7,052 nucleotides of DNA from Candidatus Heimdallarchaeota archaeon LC_3 (GTDB lineage Archaea; Asgardarchaeota; Heimdallarchaeia; Hodarchaeales; LC-3), in assembly GCA_001940645.1 (NCBI GenBank), contig MDVS01000127.1:1-7052 (forward strand), given 5' to 3'. Below, piece by piece: positions 5,308 to 7,052 of the stretch. The position numbers were made by a program, and so were the translations under genes. Positions within the stretch are counted from its first letter, which is position 1; every line of letters begins with the position of its first letter. Under the pieces are notes generated by a model. It made no database searches. It was not told the DNA's origin and saw only the letters and a program-made list of their open reading frames with translations.

Positions 5308-6123
5308 GTGTCAAAAAAACTCATAGATTCTATTAAAAGAAAGAAAACCAAACTTAATGCAATACAAACTGCTGAATATAGATGGATAATTCCTGGAAAT
5401 AAAACCTTAATGTTTCATATAGACTTACCAGAAGAAGATCGAATTTGGGCAATATCGGGACAAATATTGCAAATTGAAGTCACTCCAGGAGGTAGATGGA
5501 ACAATAATATATTTCAAGAAGGATATTTACCCTATCGAACTTTCTTCGGAGATATATCAGTGGCTGATCTTTATACAATGAGAGTTAGTGATCCTCTTCA
5601 AGTAATAGCACAGATAGAGATACCTCACATCTTGTTAAATTTAAATTTTATGAACAAACTCTTGACAGAAGAGTTTTCACATGATTATAGTCCTTTAACG
5701 GAACTTTGGCGTGAATATATTTCTTTATTGCCTATATATTCTTCTCTTATGAGGCCTGATGTTATTCCTGTAGATTTAGAAACCGGTGAACCAATCAAAC
5801 TGGGTTCACTACAATTTTCTCCCACTTCAAATAAAACAGAAATTGAGTTTTGGACTCAAGATAATCGTGCATTTAGAATAAAAATGGGTGATAATTCAGA
5901 CATTTTTCTTTTCGATGAAAATGAACTCGATAAAAAGGTGTATAAAATGTCATTGCATCTTAGCACATTTACTTGCTGTCCCCAAAATTGGACTGCAGGT
6001 TTTCCTGATAGATTTGGTGGACAAAAAGTCACTTTTCATGAAGAATTAGGAGAAATTACCTTAGAGGACGTATTATTTCATGCTCAAGGGGATGAAGTAG
6101 TTTTAGATGAGAAAATGGTATAG
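5308..6123 (+). CDS. Protein of unknown function, tandem copy 1 (271 aa)
   Basis: I do not recognise this protein. It starts with GTG: an in-frame TGA lies ten bases upstream (5296-5298) and the first in-frame ATG is codon 35, so GTG is the only sensible start. The N-terminus is basic (MSKKLIDSIKRKKTK), with no signal peptide or membrane segment. The rest looks rich in beta strands and aromatic residues (EYRWIIPG, GQILQIEVTPGGRW, TEIEFWTQDNRAFRIKMG). There is a Cys-Cys pair in FTCCPQNW (about 222-229) and an acidic C-terminus. No catalytic motif is obvious. The near-identical second copy and conserved frame argue that the gene is real. It differs from copy 2 at H37, I46, A48, A101 and E136. 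A perfect inverted copy of codons 179-200 lies just past its stop codon. It probably acts in the cytoplasm. Confidence 0.85.
   Translation: MSKKLIDSIKRKKTKLNAIQTAEYRWIIPGNKTLMFHIDLPEEDRIWAISGQILQIEVTPGGRWNNNIFQEGYLPYRTFFGDISVADLYTMRVSDPLQVIAQIEIPHILLNLNFMNKLLTEEFSHDYSPLTELWREYISLLPIYSSLMRPDVIPVDLETGEPIKLGSLQFSPTSNKTEIEFWTQDNRAFRIKMGDNSDIFLFDENELDKKVYKMSLHLSTFTCCPQNWTAGFPDRFGGQKVTFHEELGEITLEDVLFHAQGDEVVLDEKMV
5842..5907 (+). repeat. 66-bp inverted repeat, arm inside the gene (sense)
   Basis: This segment covers exactly codons 179-200 of the duplicated gene (IEFWTQDN ... SDIF). Its perfect reverse complement is at 6133-6198. The same sense sequence recurs in copy 2 at 6775-6840. Confidence 0.97.
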
Positions 6124-6191
6124 AATTGTCCAAAAAATGTCTGAATTATCACCCATTTTTATTCTAAATGCACGATTATCTTGAGTCCAAA
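6124..6191. other. Spacer between the two gene copies
   Basis: These 68 bp hold no gene. All but the first nine bases are the inverted copy of the internal gene segment, so almost no original downstream sequence separates the two repeat units. Confidence 0.9.
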
Positions 6192-6198
6192 ACTCAAT
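6133..6198 (-). repeat. 66-bp inverted repeat, antisense arm in the spacer
   Basis: This is an exact reverse complement of 5842-5907, with no mismatch. The match stops at 6132/5908 (A against an expected G) and at 6199/5841. Its last seven bases, ACTCAAT (6192-6198), are also the first seven bases of repeat copy 2, and also occur at 5259-5265. A transcript reading through from copy 1 could fold into a 66-bp duplex with a 225-base loop. Confidence 0.97.
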
Positions 6199-6211
6199 AT
6201 CTATTTTGATC

Positions 6212-6220
6212 ATAAATATT
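6212..6220 (+). promoter_or_regulatory. TATA-like box of the duplicated gene, copy 2
   Basis: ATAAATATT, identical in sequence and spacing to copy 1, is centred 25 bp before the GTG at 6241. The T-run just upstream is interrupted by an A at 6203, the only promoter-region difference. Confidence 0.4.
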
Positions 6221-6240
6221 ATTGAAGTTGAGAGAAAATA

Positions 6241-7052
6241 GTGTCAAAAAAACTCATAGATTCTATTAAAAGAAAGAAAACCAAACTTAATGCAATACAA
6301 ACTGCTGAATATAGATGGATAATTCCTGGAAACAAAACATTAATGTTTTATATAGACTTACCAGAAGAAGATCGAAATTGGGTAATATCGGGACAAATAT
6401 TGCAAATTGAAGTCACTCCAGGAGGTAGATGGAACAATAATATATTTCAAGAAGGATATTTACCCTATCGAACTTTCTTCGGAGATATATCAGTGGCTGA
6501 TCTTTATACAATGAGAGTTAGTGATCCTCTTCAAGTAATAGTACAGATAGAGATACCTCACATCTTGTTAAATTTAAATTTTATGAACAAACTCTTAACA
6601 GAAGAGTTTTCACATGATTATAGTCCTTTAACGGAACTTTGGCGTAAATATATTTCTTTATTGCCTATATATTCTTCTCTTATGAGGCCTGATGTTATTC
6701 CTGTAGATTTAGAAACCGGTGAACCAATCAAACTGGGTTCACTACAATTTTCTCCCACTTCAAATAAAACAGAAATTGAGTTTTGGACTCAAGATAATCG
6801 TGCATTTAGAATAAAAATGGGTGATAATTCAGACATTTTTCTTTTCGATGAAAATGAACTCGATAAAAAGGTGTATAAAATGTCATTGCATCTTAGCACA
6901 TTTACTTGCTGTCCCCAAAATTGGACTGCAGGTTTTCCTGATAGATTTGGTGGACAAAAAGTCACTTTTCATGAAGAATTAGGAGAAATTACCTTAGAGG
7001 ACGTATTATTTCATGCTCAAGGGGATGAAGTAGTTTTAGATGAGAAAATGGT
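6241..7052 (+). CDS. Protein of unknown function, tandem copy 2 (270 complete codons, 3' end cut)
   Basis: This is a paralogue of the protein at 5308-6123, with the same GTG start and no frameshift or premature stop in the 270 codons seen. By comparison with copy 1 only the last base of the final Val codon and the stop codon are missing. Of eight coding differences, five change the protein (H37Y, I46N, A48V, A101V, E136K) and three are silent (codons 31, 33, 119). The changes cluster in the first half; residues 137-270 are identical. The intact frame suggests both copies are still functional or the duplication is very young. Function is unknown, as for copy 1. Confidence 0.85.
   Translation, partial: MSKKLIDSIKRKKTKLNAIQTAEYRWIIPGNKTLMFYIDLPEEDRNWVISGQILQIEVTPGGRWNNNIFQEGYLPYRTFFGDISVADLYTMRVSDPLQVIVQIEIPHILLNLNFMNKLLTEEFSHDYSPLTELWRKYISLLPIYSSLMRPDVIPVDLETGEPIKLGSLQFSPTSNKTEIEFWTQDNRAFRIKMGDNSDIFLFDENELDKKVYKMSLHLSTFTCCPQNWTAGFPDRFGGQKVTFHEELGEITLEDVLFHAQGDEVVLDEKM

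Larger units (their letters stand above)
5259..6119 (+). repeat. Tandem duplication, copy 1 (933-bp period)
   Basis: These 861 bp align without gaps to 6192-7052 with nine single-base differences (about 99% identity). The unit includes the promoter region and all of the gene except its stop codon. Similarity ends sharply on the left at 5259/6192. The right limit is unknown because the window ends inside copy 2. Confidence 0.97.
6192..7052 (+). repeat. Tandem duplication, copy 2 (cut by the window end)
   Basis: It aligns to 5259-6119. Differences from copy 1 are at 6203 (promoter region), 6333, 6339, 6349, 6377, 6383, 6542, 6597 and 6646. From 6647 to the end of the window (406 bp) the two copies are identical. 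Confidence 0.97.

Noticed and set aside
5308..7052. Diversity-generating retroelement or recombination cassette around the repeated gene
   Set aside because: The inverted segment is identical to the gene, with no adenine-specific changes, and no reverse transcriptase or recombinase gene is present.
5259..7052. Composite transposon or insertion sequence as cause of the duplication
   Set aside because: No transposase frame, terminal inverted repeats or target-site duplication were found. The inverted match is internal gene sequence.

Overview
The window looks archaeal. It is strongly AT-rich, carries an archaeal RadA recombinase, and several genes have a TATA-like box about 25-27 bp before the start codon, as expected for archaeal leaderless or short-leader transcripts. 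RadA has the Walker A sequence GEFRTGKTQ and the stretch YNTDHQ, which resemble eukaryotic Rad51 more than most archaeal RadA. That hints at an Asgard-type archaeon, but this lineage call is inference only.

Layout. Positions 1-1039 (minus strand) hold radA, complete except for its last few residues. After an AT-rich gap, 1262-1945 (minus) encodes a small protein with an N-terminal zinc ribbon and an unrecognised remainder. It is transcribed divergently, from a compact shared promoter region, from a MNT-type nucleotidyltransferase at 2031-2957 (plus). A 56-residue protein with a predicted coiled coil follows at 3034-3204. Then come about 625 bp without a credible gene, ending in a promoter with overlapping palindromes for a small winged-helix regulator at 3899-4159. 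Next is a ribbon-helix-helix plus PIN-domain pair (4250-5192) laid out like a VapBC toxin-antitoxin module.

The right end is the most unusual part. A 271-codon gene of unknown function (5308-6123, GTG start) is repeated in tandem with its own promoter region. The repeat unit is 933 bp, and 861 bp are alignable without gaps with nine differences. The window stops two bases into the last sense codon of the second copy. The short spacer between the copies contains a perfect 66-bp reverse-complement copy of an internal piece of the same gene (5842-5907 against 6133-6198). The far end of this inverted piece runs without a gap into the start of the second repeat, through a 7-bp sequence shared by both. 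This is what a fold-back, template-switching duplication would leave. It also means that a read-through transcript of copy 1 could form a 66-bp perfect RNA hairpin, or pair with the mRNA of copy 2.

The genes do not form one recognisable pathway. radA is a core genome-maintenance gene. The rest (nucleotidyltransferase, toxin-antitoxin pair, small DNA-binding regulator, freshly duplicated orphan gene) reads as accessory DNA beside a conserved gene. No tRNA, rRNA, CRISPR array or transposase was seen.
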